This document shows positions 33,495-44,946 of a stretch of DNA of 64,000 nucleotides, piece by piece. Position 1 is the first letter of the stretch. The number at the start of each line of letters is the position of its first letter. Both the position numbers and the translations under genes were made by a program. This stretch comes from Atherix ibis (taxonomy: Eukaryota > Arthropoda > Insecta > Diptera > Athericidae). The stretch is taken from NCBI GenBank assembly GCA_958298945.1, contig OY282609.1, positions 56,330,220 to 56,394,219 on the forward strand, given 5' to 3'. The notes below the pieces were generated by a model that had not been told where the DNA came from, did not search any database, and saw only the letters and a program-made list of their open reading frames with translations.

Positions 33495-33978
33495 CTGAAA
33501 GCAAGTAGTAAATAATTTTATCAGTTATTCAGATAATTATATTAAAAATCAAACAGAAGGATTAAAAATCCTTCTTTTTGGTATATTTTAAAAGGGGGCA
33601 TTGAACTCAACTCTAAGCGTTCGGCAAACCTCAACCAATGCTAGTATTTCAGCAAGTATCAGGACAATGTAACAGAATACTACTCGTAAAACATCTCCTA
33701 TTATTAAAAATGCTTCGAAGAAAAAAACCAGTCCTTACTTAACGCCATATGGAAATCTGACGCGAATCATATAAAAACCCATGTTCTAATGAAGGTCCAG
33801 ATCCAGTTTCTCTTTATTATCATCTCATATGGAAAGAGAAGAAATACTTATCAAGATAACATAGATGAATAGGATCTGTTATGGTAAGGAGTGCCATATC
33901 TTAATATGACATTATATAGCTAGTCCTATTAACGTGGAAACAAAATACTTTAAAACATAAACAACTTCTTAAAATTTA
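33495..33978. other. Unassigned stretch upstream of the two-exon gene
   Basis: Less AT-rich than the surroundings at 33.59-33.86 kb but no open frame, splice pair or transposon motif that I can support. Confidence 0.4.
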
Positions 33979-35270
33979 CGAGGGTCATTCAACAAGTACT
34001 TAGCCTCATTGCCCGACGGAACAGCTGTCACAAAAAAAATTTACCATCGTGCAGTACATTCTTTTAGTAGCCTACTATCAAAGTTTCAGTCGATTCCCTT
34101 CATTAGTTTTGTTTTGAGAGCCTTTGAAAGCGAGTGTGTCGGTCGGTTACACAAAAATGGGAAAAGAACAATATCGTTCGGTGATTAGATTCTTGTTTTT
34201 GGAAGGGAAAACGCGCAGCGAAATCAAAGATCGCTTGGATGCTGTGTATGGTGACTGTTCTCCTTCGATTGCGACCGTCAAGAATTGTTTCAACGAGTTT
34301 GTTCGTGGCCGCACGTCGGTTTTTGATGAGCCACGCCCAGGTGCCCCAAAAACGGCTGCTACGTAGGAAAACGTTAAAAAAGTCCACGATCTCGTGTTGG
34401 CAGACCGTCGATTGAAGGATCACGAGATAGCTGAGACTGTGATCATCGCAGTAGGAACGGTGCATCATATTCTACACGAAGAACTGGGCATGAGAAAGCT
34501 GTCGGCGCGATGGGTGCCGTGTTTGCTCACACCGGAAAACAAGCGCGACCGTTAGACCACATCGGCGATGTGTTTGGCGCTGTTTCAGCGCAATCCAGCG
34601 GAGTTTTTGCGTCGTTTCGTGACCGTCGACGAAACATGGATTCACTGGTACACACCAGAGACCAAGGAACAGTCGAAACAGTGGACTTCAGCCGGCGAAC
34701 GTGCTCCGAAGAAGGCGAAGACTGTTCGATCGGCCGGAAAGGTGTCGGCCACCGTTTTCTGGGATTCACAAGGTGTGATCCACATCGATTACCTTGAGAA
34801 GCGTAAAACAATCACGGGGCGCTACTATGCTGACTTATTGGGCCGATTTGACGTCGAATTGAAGAAAAAGCGGCCCCGCTTTGAGAAGAAAAAAGTGCTG
34901 TTCCACCACGACAACGCGCCGGCTCACACCTCCGCCGTCGCCATGGCCAAATTGGTCGAATTGCGCTACGAATTGCTGCCCCACCCACCGTACTCTCCAG
35001 ATTTGGCCTCCTGTGACTACTTTTTGTTTCCAAACCTGAAAAAATCACTTGCCGGGAATAGATATGGGTCGAATGAGGAGGTCATCGTCGCCACGGAGGC
35101 CTATTTTGCTTCCCTCGAGAAAATGTATTTTTTGGACGGGTTAAAAAAGTTAGAGCATCGCTGGGCAAAGTGTATCGAGCTTGAAGGAGATTATGTGGAA
35201 AAATAAATTGCTACCTTTCTAAAATTTTCGTTTTTCTTTTGTAGGCTAAGTACTTGTTGAATAACCCTCG
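33979..35270 (+). mobile_element. Family C mariner, copy 2 (C2)
   Basis: Ends CGAGGGTCATTCAACAAGTA at 33979 and its inverted match at 35270, TA at both flanks. The length of 1292 bp is that of a complete mariner. Confidence 0.93.
34157..35206 (+). pseudogene. Family C mariner transposase, complete except for two stop codons (C2)
   Basis: One continuous reading frame of 349 codons from MGKEQYRSVIRFLFLEGKTR to L-E-G-D-Y-V-E-K, with no frameshift. Two in-frame TAG codons interrupt it: 34364-34366 (in A-T-E-E-N, a Glu in C1) and 34553-34555 (after K-R-D-R). The linker W-V-P-C-L-L-T-P-E-N and all DD34D residues are present: V-D-E-T-W-I-H-W-Y, F-H-H-D-N-A-P-A-H-T and S-P-D-L-A-S-C-D-Y-F. A recently lost gene. 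The 212-codon part after the second stop holds the whole catalytic domain. Confidence 0.9.
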
Positions 35271-35430
35271 TAAAACGGTCAGCTCGATCACAGAACTTAA
35301 ATGTTATAGAGAACTCCTGAAGAATACTCACGCGAAAAAATTTTTAGGCTGAAAAGCAGAACAAAAATAAAATGTATTAATTAATTCTAAATCAAATTAA
35401 ATTTTTATTACGAACTCACAATTCCACTCC
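35271..35430. other. Short spacer
   Basis: Sequence between C2 and the Jockey-type fragment; no feature seen. Confidence 0.4.
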
Positions 35431-35439
35431 CTGTGTGTC

Positions 35440-36660
35440 CTCGTCCCAAAAATTTTACCCCATCCATGATTAAAAATCTAATCCATCAACTTCTCAATAA
35501 AAAAGAGCCTCTAGTTATGATTTAATAACAGCTCCTATACTCAAACAAATCCCCAAGAAAACTCTCGTGTTTATCACTTACACATTTAACAGTATTCTTC
35601 GTATTACTTCTTTTCTCTTACTTTGGTCATTTTCAATTATCAAAATGATACCTAAACCCAAAAAATCAGTAAATTCCCCATTTTCTTGGAAAAATCTTTG
35701 AAAAACTCCTCTTAAAACGTCTTTACCCTATCCATGAAGATGCTAAAATTACTTCCGATTACCAATTCGGTTTCCGATCAGAACACTCCACAACCCAACA
35801 AGAACATACTCCCTTAAGGAAAAAGAGTACTGTCCAGGCGTGTTCCTAGATAACAATATCGCATGCCTTTGATCGAGTGTGATACCCTAGACTGGTCTGG
35901 AAACTCAAGAGCTTCTTTCCCTTCACATACACATACACATACTTTCTTATTTTAAAATCATATCTCTTTGCAACATCATTTCCAAGTAACAGTTAATACT
36001 GACTGTTCCGAAATATCCTCTATCACAGCTGGTATTCCTCAAGGCAGTGTCTTTGGTCCAATCCTATACAATATTTATACCTTTGACATCCCAACTAATC
36101 TCAAAACTACAAGGTGGATAGTAAAAGTAATGAGCATATTACCTTCACCCTCTACCAAAATTCCCTCTATCCCAATTTGTCCTAATGACGACATTATTCC
36201 GACAAAAGATAAAGTATACTACCTGGGACTAAACCTAACCAAAACGACCTACTTGGAACGCTTATGCGACTTCAAAAAGACTTGAACTTAACAGACATTA
36301 CCGACTACTTCTTAGATACTAAAGAACAAACTTTTAAATTATAAAACCATTTTAAAACCGTTCTGGACGTATGGTATTGAACTATGGAGTTCTACCCTAA
36401 GGCTTCCAATTCTTATCGGATCCAATACGTTCAACCCAAAATCCTCCGAAAAATCGTTGATGTCCCGTTCTTTATTCGTAACAAAGTTATTTATCGTGAC
36501 CTAAATATTCCCTTAGTTCATGATTTGTGTCTATCTTATAATCCTCTCATTAAAAACTTTCTTCTGTTATATCACTTATTTACACTCACAGGCATTTTTA
36601 AAAAAATGACCACAAAATTTCTTTAAAATAAAAAATAGTTAAAAAAAAATTATAAAAATT
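35440..36660 (+). mobile_element. Jockey-type non-LTR retrotransposon, 3' part, decayed
   Basis: Plus-strand reverse transcriptase blocks in order: L-G-K-I-F-E-K-L-L-L-K-R-L (near 35680), D-Y-Q-F-G-F-R-S-E-H-S-T-T-Q-Q (near 35760), F-D-R-V-stop-Y-P-R-L-V-W-K-L-K (near 35870), A-G-I-P-Q-G-S-V-F-G-P-I-L-Y (near 36025), Y-Y-L-G-L-N-L-T (near 36215) and a C-terminal P-K-I-L-R-K-I-V-D-V-P-F-F-I (near 36435). The A-D-D motif has been lost to a deletion. An A-rich tail follows at 36.6-36.7 kb. This end order is typical of the Jockey clade, which lacks RNase H. Confidence 0.8.
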
Positions 36661-36835
36661 TGGTTTTAATCTTTAAATTAAAAAAGAGAAAAATTAAATT
36701 TATTTAATTTTAAAAAAAAATGCAAAAACAAAAAAGGGAATAATAAAGTTCTTATGAGACCGATTTTATTTTAAAAGATTTGTACTAAAATTATTATATT
36801 TTTTACTTAATATAAAATAATTTTTAATTTTTCAG

Positions 36836-36912
36836 ATTATATTTATGCAAATTTATTAAGCCCCATGTTACGCCAGATTCAACAACAGTTTGGACGAAGA
36901 CATCTTTGTTTT
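36836..36912 (+). CDS. Candidate exon, plus strand
   Basis: Strong signals: acceptor with a T-rich tract ending TTTTTCAG and donor GTAAGTATT. After two leading bases the frame reads YIYANLLSPMLRQIQQQFGR then R-H-L-C-F and ends in phase 0. It joins in phase to a short stretch at 37052 that reaches a stop. A second frame is open but cannot continue into that next exon without a stop. The leading phase also fits the exon at 621-678. Family not recognised. Confidence 0.45.
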
Positions 36913-37051
36913 GTAAGTATTGTATTAATAATTTCTTAGTACTAAAAATAATTTCAATATTTGTAAAAATAACTTTTTCTTATACACAAAAATATTTATT
37001 TTATTTCTGCGCAATAAAATTTACATGTTGTTTTTGAATATTATTTCATAG

Positions 37052-37078
37052 AATTTGACCGTGACTCGTTGGGCATAG
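37052..37078 (+). CDS. Candidate terminal coding segment, plus strand
   Basis: After an acceptor ending ATTTCATAG the phase set by the exon at 36836-36912 gives N-L-T-V-T-R-W-A and a TAG stop at 37076-37078. The intron would be 139 bp. An alternative reads a longer frame to a donor at 37146 (F-D-R-D-S-L-G-I-V-A), but its phase does not fit. Low confidence because the coding part is only eight codons. Confidence 0.3.
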   Translation, partial: NLTVTRWA

Positions 37079-37784
37079 TTGCATTTATCATTTTCCACCC
37101 TCTCAATATACCACCCCAAAAAAAAAAAAGTTCTACAAGAAGCAGGTAACTTTTTACTGAATTATTTCTATTGTTTTGTTAACATTCCATGTATCAAGAT
37201 TTGTTTGTTTATACGAATTGTGTCATCTTGTAAAAGTTCACATCAGGTGTTTATTTAACTGCTTCTACACGATTCGGAAAAATGTAATAAGTTATTTATT
37301 TTTTCAATGAAACCAAAAAAAAAAAGTTATTTTATGTGAATAGAATAAATTATTCTAGAATACGTTTGAGTTTGTGGAGATTGTTTAATTTTTTTTTCTT
37401 TACGTAGATTGGTACGTGCATCATTGGTGGGTGGTTGATGTTAAAGGGGATTTCTTATCTTGTATCGGAAGAAATGATAAACATTAACTTTGGTTTTTCT
37501 GTTACGCAGTAAATGTCAATGGCATTCGATAACATTTGCAACTACCAAAATTGGAAATAATGAGAATAAAAGGATAGGCGAACATGTTGTAAGAATATAC
37601 CTACGTGTATATGAAAAGAATTACGAGTATCTTCAAGTTTCCAATTTACATTGTATTACATTTTAGTTAAAAAAAGGACTTACTAATATTACCCTATAGC
37701 TAAAAGCCATTTGGCAAAGATTATGCCCCTAATCTGCATCGTATTCGATATTAAAGAAATATTTTTGCCGTAAAAGCGGTATTG

Positions 37785-38195
37785 CACGCACGCGATTATT
37801 ATTAAATGTTTTCTTTTTTAAATTTTAGTATTAATTTTTATTGAGAATTTTTTTTGTCTAGTTAAACAGTGAATTTTTATGTAAGTGAATTTATATGCAC
37901 GTAACTATTATTAATTTTTTTTTTCGAAACATTTTTGTATTACAATATATATTATTAAAAATTTTCACATCAAAAATTTTTTTTTCATAGTCAAATAGTT
38001 GATTGCTACGTACACGTACGCGATTTTACACGCACGTGATAATTATAAAATGTTTTTTTTTTTTTTTTAAATTTTAGTATTTAATTTTTATTTAGAATTA
38101 TTACCTGAAAGCTCTTTTTTGTAGTTAAATAATTGATGTTAATGTAGGCAATTTTACATGCACGCGATTATTATTAAATTTTATTGTTTTTTTCT
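37785..38195 (+). repeat. Diverged tandem repeat, unit about 110-140 bp
   Basis: Four imperfect units, each containing a block like ATGCACGCGATTATTATTAA followed by a T-run, AAATTTTAGTATT and a segment near TAGTTAAATAATTG. Block starts lie near 37787, 37895, 38018 and 38157. Non-coding. Confidence 0.6.
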
Positions 38196-39630
38196 TCAAA
38201 ATTTGAGCTCACAAAAAAATTTGAGGCATTTTTAATAAAAAAAAATTTACTGAAAGTTTTTGATAAATTGTTAATATCTTTATTGATAATAAGTCTTTAT
38301 TTATTTATTAATAATATACTTATAGTATTTCACGAATCAGCAACAATCTATAGTTTACAAAAACATGGACGCACCTAATTTTAGCTTGTAACACTTTCCA
38401 ATATACGCATTTTCATAATTTCATATCCGATTTGAATAAAACTTCAATTTATATTAATAAATTTTCCAATAACCTCATAGTACAAAACGACATTATAAAT
38501 GTGCTCATAGTATAACGACATCAGCAGGTATGCACATACTATGGAAAAATACCTAAGGTGTCGATCCAAGCTTCGGGGACATAGTAGCCGTCAAATGGCA
38601 TTCGCTTCACGTAGCGTTTTAGTTATTATTTCACTAACTAAAAATAAAGCTTCCCCGTTGTTAATCAAATTTTCTTTCCCTTACTAAACTCCACAACATT
38701 TCAATTTTATTATTGGCTTTACAGGAAATGTCTCCATTTTATTATTGATTTTGTATTTTTTTTTTTGCAATATAAAATTAGTCTTTGTAAATTGATGACA
38801 AATTTGTTTATGTTTTCAGTCTCAATAATAAATCAATAGAAAAAAATAACAGAAAAGGAATTTCCTGTTTTATTATGGCACAATAAAATGTTTGTTTATT
38901 AAGGAAATTTTTTAGAATAAGCCATTTTGTATTTTACTCTTTCAAAGTTTTTTGTAACTCCGACAAACATGAGAATACCCGTAACATAACAACAATCTTT
39001 TTATTTGGTATATTAATACTTTTGTAAATATTATAAACCCAGTTTTATGTATTGTATTATTTGTAATACGCTTTTATTCACATATACTCATAGAATACAA
39101 ATTTATTTCGGGGCCTACAAGTCTGTGCTGATTAACTGATGACTTCTATTTTGACTTCATAAATAGATAATCCAGAAATAGAATTTCCATGATTTAGACT
39201 AGTAAGGATTGAATTCAAGAATTAATAAAACTGGCGCCGAACTTCAATAAATTAGATAACACTAAATATTCAAACGTTTACTTATTTTGGAACATTAATC
39301 TTAAGAAAAAGATAAAATAGAATTATTGGAAAATGTTTAAAAAAAAATATTTTATCAAAATATTTTTTGATAAAATCATTGTACGCGGTAATTAAAAATC
39401 CCAATTTATATTTGAGAGAAATTTTTTTATTAAATGCTATGTTAATATAATTAAATGTTCATAGTAGTTCATGTAAATTTTTTTCTAATCCTTTAAAGAT
39501 GGGAATATTCAGTTTTTTATAGGCTCTATAGCTTTAAATTTAGCATCGTATTGCTCAGGATATTGAGTCTTAAAATGCATGCTTATTTGCATACTAGGTC
39601 AATTGAACTGGCAGTGGCATTCTTTGATTT
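38196..39630. other. AT-rich stretch with one coding-like island
   Basis: The island at 38539-38622 reads on the minus strand R-Y-V-K-R-M-P-F-D-G-Y-Y-V-P-E-A-W-I-D-T-L-G between two stops, in a locally GC-richer patch; it has no splice signals and may be a relic. Nothing else found. Confidence 0.4.
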
Positions 39631-39639
39631 TGTGTTTAC

Positions 39640-40130
39640 TTGTTTTTATGTAAGGTCTCAGAGATAAAAGCTAGATGCCAATCTGTAGCGTCACGACCAT
39701 GAGGTTATTTGGCGACTTTTATATTTCGTGTATGTTGACATTGCCAGCTTTCCTAACGAATTTGGTTGATGGGAGTAATTAGAAGTTTTTAAATTTTATG
39801 GAGCATATTTGATCGATCCGAATAAAGGACTCAGCAGAGGAGTTGTCAGTTCAAAGAACTTCACAATTGGGGAAATGGTTTTTAAAAAGGAATTTGAGTC
39901 AAGTGGCATTAGTTATGGATGTGCGGGATAATAAGTTGAATACTATAAAAATGCCATAACGGACGAGATAATTCCCCAAAGAACATCATGGGTAAATGTA
40001 GTATGCCCCATTTCAAATTTTAAGAATTTTTCTTGTATAAAAATTTCGGAATTGTTACTGAGTAGACTGGTTTTCCGATGTTTGGCTAACGTGTGGAAAA
40101 AAATCATAAAAACCTTATTGGTCCAAAATG
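39640..40130 (-). mobile_element. I-like non-LTR retroelement 3' end fragment
   Basis: Matches, with substitutions, the 3' regions at 42790-43290 and 56345-57115: the shared block near 39690 (GCGTCACGACCATGAGG, then ATTTGGCGACTT) lies in the 3' untranslated region, and the part near 40000-40120 corresponds to the end of the ORF2 protein. No frame remains open. An old copy of the family. Confidence 0.65.
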
Positions 40131-40242
40131 GCCAAAGATATTACATGCCATTTAATCAGTAGATCCTACAAATTTGGAATTACATTAAATATAGGAACTT
40201 CAACACAGCTCAATCTTACGAAATCTAAGCAACTAACGGTAA

Positions 40243-40608
40243 ATGCAGTTGAGAACCAAGTCACATGAACAGCCACGAACTAATGCAGGTGAGAACCGAG
40301 TCTCCTCCACAGGCTCTCAATGTTTGGAAAAATTTATTACAGTCTCAACTGTCGTACTAATTGCCCAGTACCTTGAAAAAAAAGGAGAATTTCATTTTGG
40401 CAAGATTCCACACGTTATTTGGACATATTCTATGTATGTTAGATGGCAGCAAAGAATGTTGTGTGGTCATTCACGGACGCCATTTTTTATGGGGGTTGGT
40501 ATTGCCAAAATAATTTTAAAAGTGCTGAACACAAATAATGTTGGGTACATCAATACAACTTTAATAGATAAAAAGTCAAGATTCGGATATGATTCTTATA
40601 TAAAATAG
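40243..40608 (+). other. Unrecognised open frame of 121 codons
   Basis: An open plus-strand frame starting MQLRTKSHEQPRTNAGENRV. No signal peptide, conserved motif or splice context. It starts next to a retroelement fragment, so a transposon-derived origin is plausible. No function assigned. Confidence 0.2.
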
Positions 40609-40953
40609 TCTACCTGAAAACAAATTACACAATCATCTTGAAAATGAAGAAAAAGAAAATTTCATTAAAATTTTAATATAAAATATAAAATATTCAAGTT
40701 ACTGATGTGATGGAATTTTGTTGGCTATCAAATGCGAAAATATGTTTTAGTATTTCACCTATTATACTCTTAAAGTAATTTTAATATGAACTACTTATTA
40801 TAGTACAGGTTAAATAAAATCCATAGTTGATCTGTTTTTATGAGTGTTATTTTTTTTTTTTATATACAAGGTGTCGTATACAGGAAGTTTTTTTGTATTT
40901 ATTTTAATACGTCAATGATATTTCTTTCGAAGTAGTTCCATTGATCTGCTATA

Positions 40954-41866
40954 CAAGGTCTGTTCAAAAAGTATAGCGAATTTTGAATTTCCGCGGGTTA
41001 CATATATTCGATTTTCGATTTTTTGTGGCGTTATGTTGGTATTCATGTCCCTCACTTATGCCGACAAGTTTGGCCATTTTGAACGTTCAGTTAATTTTTA
41101 ACAGCTGCTTTGCTTGCACGTGTTTTGGCTCGTTTTCGATTTTTGCCCATTTTTGACCAAAAACAGCATCACATTAACAGTGCTAAGGAGCTGTTGGACT
41201 CTGTCCGCGACGACCCAAATTTGCTCTAGAGGGTCATAACTGGTGACAAATCATGGGTTTATGATTATGACGTGGAAGCCAAAGCTCAATCATCCCAATT
41301 GAAGCTGCCGCACGAACCAAGACCGAAAAAAGCGCGCCAAGTTCGGTCGAATATGAAGGTTTTGCTTACAGTTTTCTTCGATTGTAAGGGCGTGGTGCAT
41401 CATGCGTTCTTACCACAGGGTAAAACGGTCAATAAGGAATATTACCTGCAAGTAATGCGCAAGTAGCGCAAATCAATCCGCCAGGAACGCCCGGATTTGT
41501 GGAAGAACAAAAATTGGTATTTGCACCATAATAACGCCCCTGCTCACGCATCGTTGCTTGTGCGCGAATTTTTGGCCAAAAACAACACACTAATAATGCC
41601 GCAGCCATCGTGTTCCCCAGATCTGCCCCCCTGTGACTTTTTCTTGTCTTTTTCATGAAACAGATTCTTTGATTCATTTTTTAGAATGGGTAAAAATCGA
41701 AGACGAGCCAAAACACGTGCAAGCAAAGCAGCTGTTAAAAATTAAGTGAATATTCAAAATAGCCGAACTTGCCGGCATAAGTGAGGGACATGAATACCAA
41801 CATAACGCCACAAAAAATCGAAAATCGAATATACGTAACCCAGCGATACTTTTTGAATAGACCTCG
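40954..41866 (+). mobile_element. Family D mariner, copy 2 (D2), palindromic-ended
   Basis: The left end CAAGGTCTGTTCAAAAAGTA at 40954 and right end at 41866 are flanked by TA. Beyond the 30-bp TIR the inverted match continues for about 180-195 bp (40954-41150 against 41685-41866), because the natural 3' end is replaced by an inverted copy of the 5' end. Confidence 0.88.
41100..41660 (+). pseudogene. Family D transposase, truncated at both termini (D2)
   Basis: Lacks the helix-turn-helix as D1 does. It reads K-Q-H-H-I-N-S-A-K-E-L-L-D, V-I-T-G-D-K-S-W-V-Y (Glu of D-E-S-W changed to Lys), K-V-L-L-T-V-F-F-D-C-K-G-V-V-H, W-Y-L-H-H-N-N-A-P-A-H-A (second Asp changed to Asn) and P-D-L-P-P-C-D-F-F-L. 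The frame then runs into the inverted 5' end, so the C-terminal domain is missing. At least two internal stops (near 41229 and 41466). Confidence 0.85.
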
Positions 41867-41869
41867 TAT

Positions 41870-42480
41870 ATCCGCGGAGGTGTTGTTTCCACTCTTCATA
41901 GCAACTTCAATTGGTACTGCCTTCAGCTACTCGGTTACACTCCTCCTTTAGTGTAACCGATAAAGTGCTTTTAAGTGGTTACTGATCTAGGGGAACTGAT
42001 ATCAGATGAATAGAGCTGAGGAACCATAGGAATCCCTCTTTCGACAAAAACTCGAGTGGCAGGGACATCGAAGTATCCGCAACATCTGAAATGACGTGAA
42101 CAACCCTTTTATTGAGCCTTTCAAGGAGCTTCGAATCGAAGTTAATCGTCGGTCTAACCTCATAAGATCTCTCATTCATTCCACATTTCTATCAGCTGTC
42201 GATATCCACGCCCTCCTTGAGGTAGGCTCGTCTTCCAATGCTTTCCTTTAAAAATACTTGATAAGGAATTCTTCCAAATGTTCCTCATACACATTTCGTA
42301 AGCCAAACTCGAGGATTCAGCAAACTTTACCGAAAATTTGATGGCATATCGTTGCTCAAAATTGCGCTGTTCAAGTCCGAGGTTGAGACTTGCACAAATG
42401 CTGCCAGATCGCTCTCAATGTTGTCAAATAGTTCTTATCTCGTAAAGTTTCTTAGAAAATCACCACATCAATTGCAAAAA
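41870..42480 (-). other. Coding-like remnant of unknown type
   Basis: The minus strand holds long open pieces: E-S-D-L-A-A-F-V-Q-V-S-T-S-D-L-N-S-A near 42410, then G-R-I-P-Y-Q-V-F-L-K-E-S, and a 66-codon frame MNERSYEVRPTINFDSKLLE (from 42179) ending V-P-L-D-Q. Stops separate the pieces. Base composition is closer to coding DNA than the surroundings. D2 inserted directly next to it. Probably a decayed mobile element or pseudogene; family not recognised. Confidence 0.35.
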
Positions 42481-42789
42481 TGGGAGTATTTTCAAAACAG
42501 AAAAAAAGAATTTTAAAATTGTAAGACTATAAAAAAATTAACAAAGTACGATTGGTAGTTTCACTAAAATAGTAGCGTTAACAATTCAGGAATGAAGGGT
42601 CTCCTATAGAACAAAAAGTCTGCGCTTCTGCATCCCTAAATTTATAAATATACAAATTGACACTGGTCAATATCTTGGATAATCTCTTTTACTATATTAC
42701 TTTTTATCGTTTCCAAGTAGTGCTTATGTAAGTGGACCATTTATCGTACGTTCCCATTTTCCATAATAGTTTGCCTATTTTTGTTTGTT

Positions 42790-43430
42790 TGTTTGTAAGG
42801 TCCCTTAGACATGTGCCAGGGGCCACTTCATAGCGCCACGACCGTGAGGCCATTTGGCGACTTCGTAGTACGTGTGGGAAATCATCTGAGAGAGACTGGT
42901 TCGTGGTTAGTGGTATGGAATATTAAGAATTTTGTTATATTTTGTGGAGCAGATTAGTATGTTGTAGAAGTTTAAATAGGGGACTAGGGAATGAAGTTGT
43001 TGGGTCGAGGAGCTCCATAATAGGAGGAATCCTGCTCGCAAAGTAGTTCTTGGTTATGTGGCATTCCTGTAGAATATGGGTGATAGTGAACTAGGTGCCA
43101 CAGGATTGGCAAAAGGGACGATTGGTGTTGCCAAAAAGGAAGTTATGGGTAAGAGCAGTATGTCCAATCCGGATTCTGAGGAGCTTCCGCGCCCAAAATT
43201 TCGGTATGGATGTTGAATACACTGGTTTATTAGTGGTTCTCCAATGAGTCGACAAAAATGTGTCGCTATTGGTCCAGTTATCGTGTCTGCGGATGGCTAA
43301 AGGTGTTAGTTGCCATTCTGTTAGTAGGCGAGGCAGATTGGGAATGACTGTGATCACTGGCCGACGGAGTGTTTCTCCAGCCAACTTGTCAGCACTTTCA
43401 TTACCCACAATTCCCTTTTGCCTAATTTTA
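42790..43430 (-). mobile_element. I-like non-LTR retroelement, 3' end with RNase H
   Basis: Minus-strand frame (43091-43408) reads M-G-N-E-S-A-D-K-L-A-G-E-T-L-R-R-P (end of RNase H), then W-T-N-S-D-T-F-L-S-T-H-W, K-F-W-A-R-K-L-L-R-I-R-I-G-H-T-A-L-T-H and F-C-Q-S-C-G (C-terminal zinc motif). 42.79-43.09 kb is the 3' untranslated region with the family-specific block. The 5' side is cut off inside RNase H near 43415. This is the best preserved fragment of the family here. Confidence 0.75.
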
Positions 43431-44880
43431 ATATAGATGGAATGAGCAGTTTATTTTTATTTGGAACTGACGATAATGTGTTTTTGTACTCGTATAAAAA
43501 AAATGTATACAAGTACACGAACACATTTCTACGTTGCAAATATCTAAAATTTTATTTCTATCTCTTTCTACAATAGTTAGTTAATATCTAACTTTTTCTT
43601 TTGGAACATTGGTACATTCTTACAAATGTTGTAGTTGCGTTTATATCGGTTTTAAGATCATGTTTTGTCTTCGCTTAGCATATGATCGGTCCGCTGCAGC
43701 TTATTTTCATGAAGTTGAGTACGACTCCGTGCTTTATCCAGTAGGAGGAATGGTCATTATTTCCACTTCGGGTTGTTGTCTTTGACCAATACGCCTGTTT
43801 ATCTACAAAAGCTGGTATTGATATCCGCGTTCCTGCTGGCTGCTGGCTTTTTCAGATATTTTTCTGCACTTTTTTTTTGTTAATGAAACAATAAAGAGAT
43901 AATAATTTAAGTAGAATGGAAAGTAATCAAAGTGGTATTTGGGAATTAGATTTTAGTACAAAAAATATTTTCAGAGGAGACCAGATTTTCTAGTTAGAAA
44001 ATTTTTCTATCAATTTTGTGAGTATTATTTTTCTTAATTTATCTAATATATAAACTCCATAAAAATACCAAAATTTAAATAAGTCTAATTATGTAAAATA
44101 ATATTTATATTTCAGTAACAATACAACTTCAATTAGTTTACTATTATTAATAAACTGCTCGGATTATTAAATAACCAATAAATATGTTTATAGAGCAATT
44201 TATTCCCAACTTAATTTAAAGTTAAAAATAAAAGTTGATTTTAAATCTCATTAATATTAATAAATAATATTTAAAAGAAAAAATTCAAATAAAATTGAAG
44301 AACTAAGCAACTGAGTTTTCGATCAATTTTGAATAGTTTGCATTTAAATTGAAATTTTCTATCTAAACTCATAACTTTTTATGAGATGATAAATTTTCAG
44401 AATAATTTTTCTTATTTCTAAAACAATATTTTCATTTATGAAGATGAATTTTTTATATATTCTAGAAAGTGTTGTATAATATAGAAATCTTTTCAAAATA
44501 TAGAAAACAAAATTTTTTTTTTTCAGAACTATAATATTTTTTTTTGAAATAAATTTTACGCTCAATCTAGAATAATAGGTTTAGTTGGTAAATATTTTGT
44601 TCGAATATTTAGAAATGGAAAGAAATTGTTCTAAAATATATATGTAAAAGGGTAGAAAAAATTATGACTCTATACTCGTATTCTTGTGTCTGAAATTGCT
44701 TTCGAAGAAATATTTTAACGAAAGTATACCATAAAAAGTAACAATTCTTACGATAATACGATTTTAGGTACTAAGTTTCTTATTTTAATGAAATCCACAC
44801 ATACTCAATGTCTTCTTTGGTATATCCTACATATTTCATTAAGGTTATTTTTCGCACATGTTTAACAGAATTTTTTATTA
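43431..44880. other. Mostly AT-rich; unclassified coding-like patch near 43.65-43.87 kb
   Basis: A short plus-strand frame near 43660 (C-L-R-L-A-Y-D-R-S-A-A-A-Y-F-H) stops after about 41 codons and is not assignable. Nothing else. Confidence 0.4.
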
Positions 44881-44881
44881 T

Positions 44882-44946
44882 ATTACTACGATCTCTAATT
44901 TTTTAAGTGAAATTTTCTCTTAAACAAAAGTAGAGATCGTAGTAAT
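44882..44946. repeat. Perfect 16-bp inverted repeat (hairpin)
   Basis: ATTACTACGATCTCTA at 44882-44897 and its exact reverse complement at 44931-44946, with a 33-base AT-rich loop. Not part of any element recognised here. The loop is too irregular to suggest a microRNA precursor with confidence. Confidence 0.9.

Noticed and set aside
37683..37771. Possible small exon near a GTAAGT-like donor on the minus strand and an acceptor on the plus strand
   Set aside because: Each reading hits a stop or lacks the second splice site; strand cannot be decided.
37785..38195. CRISPR-like array
   Set aside because: Units are diverged, spacers are not unique short sequences, and the genome is eukaryotic.
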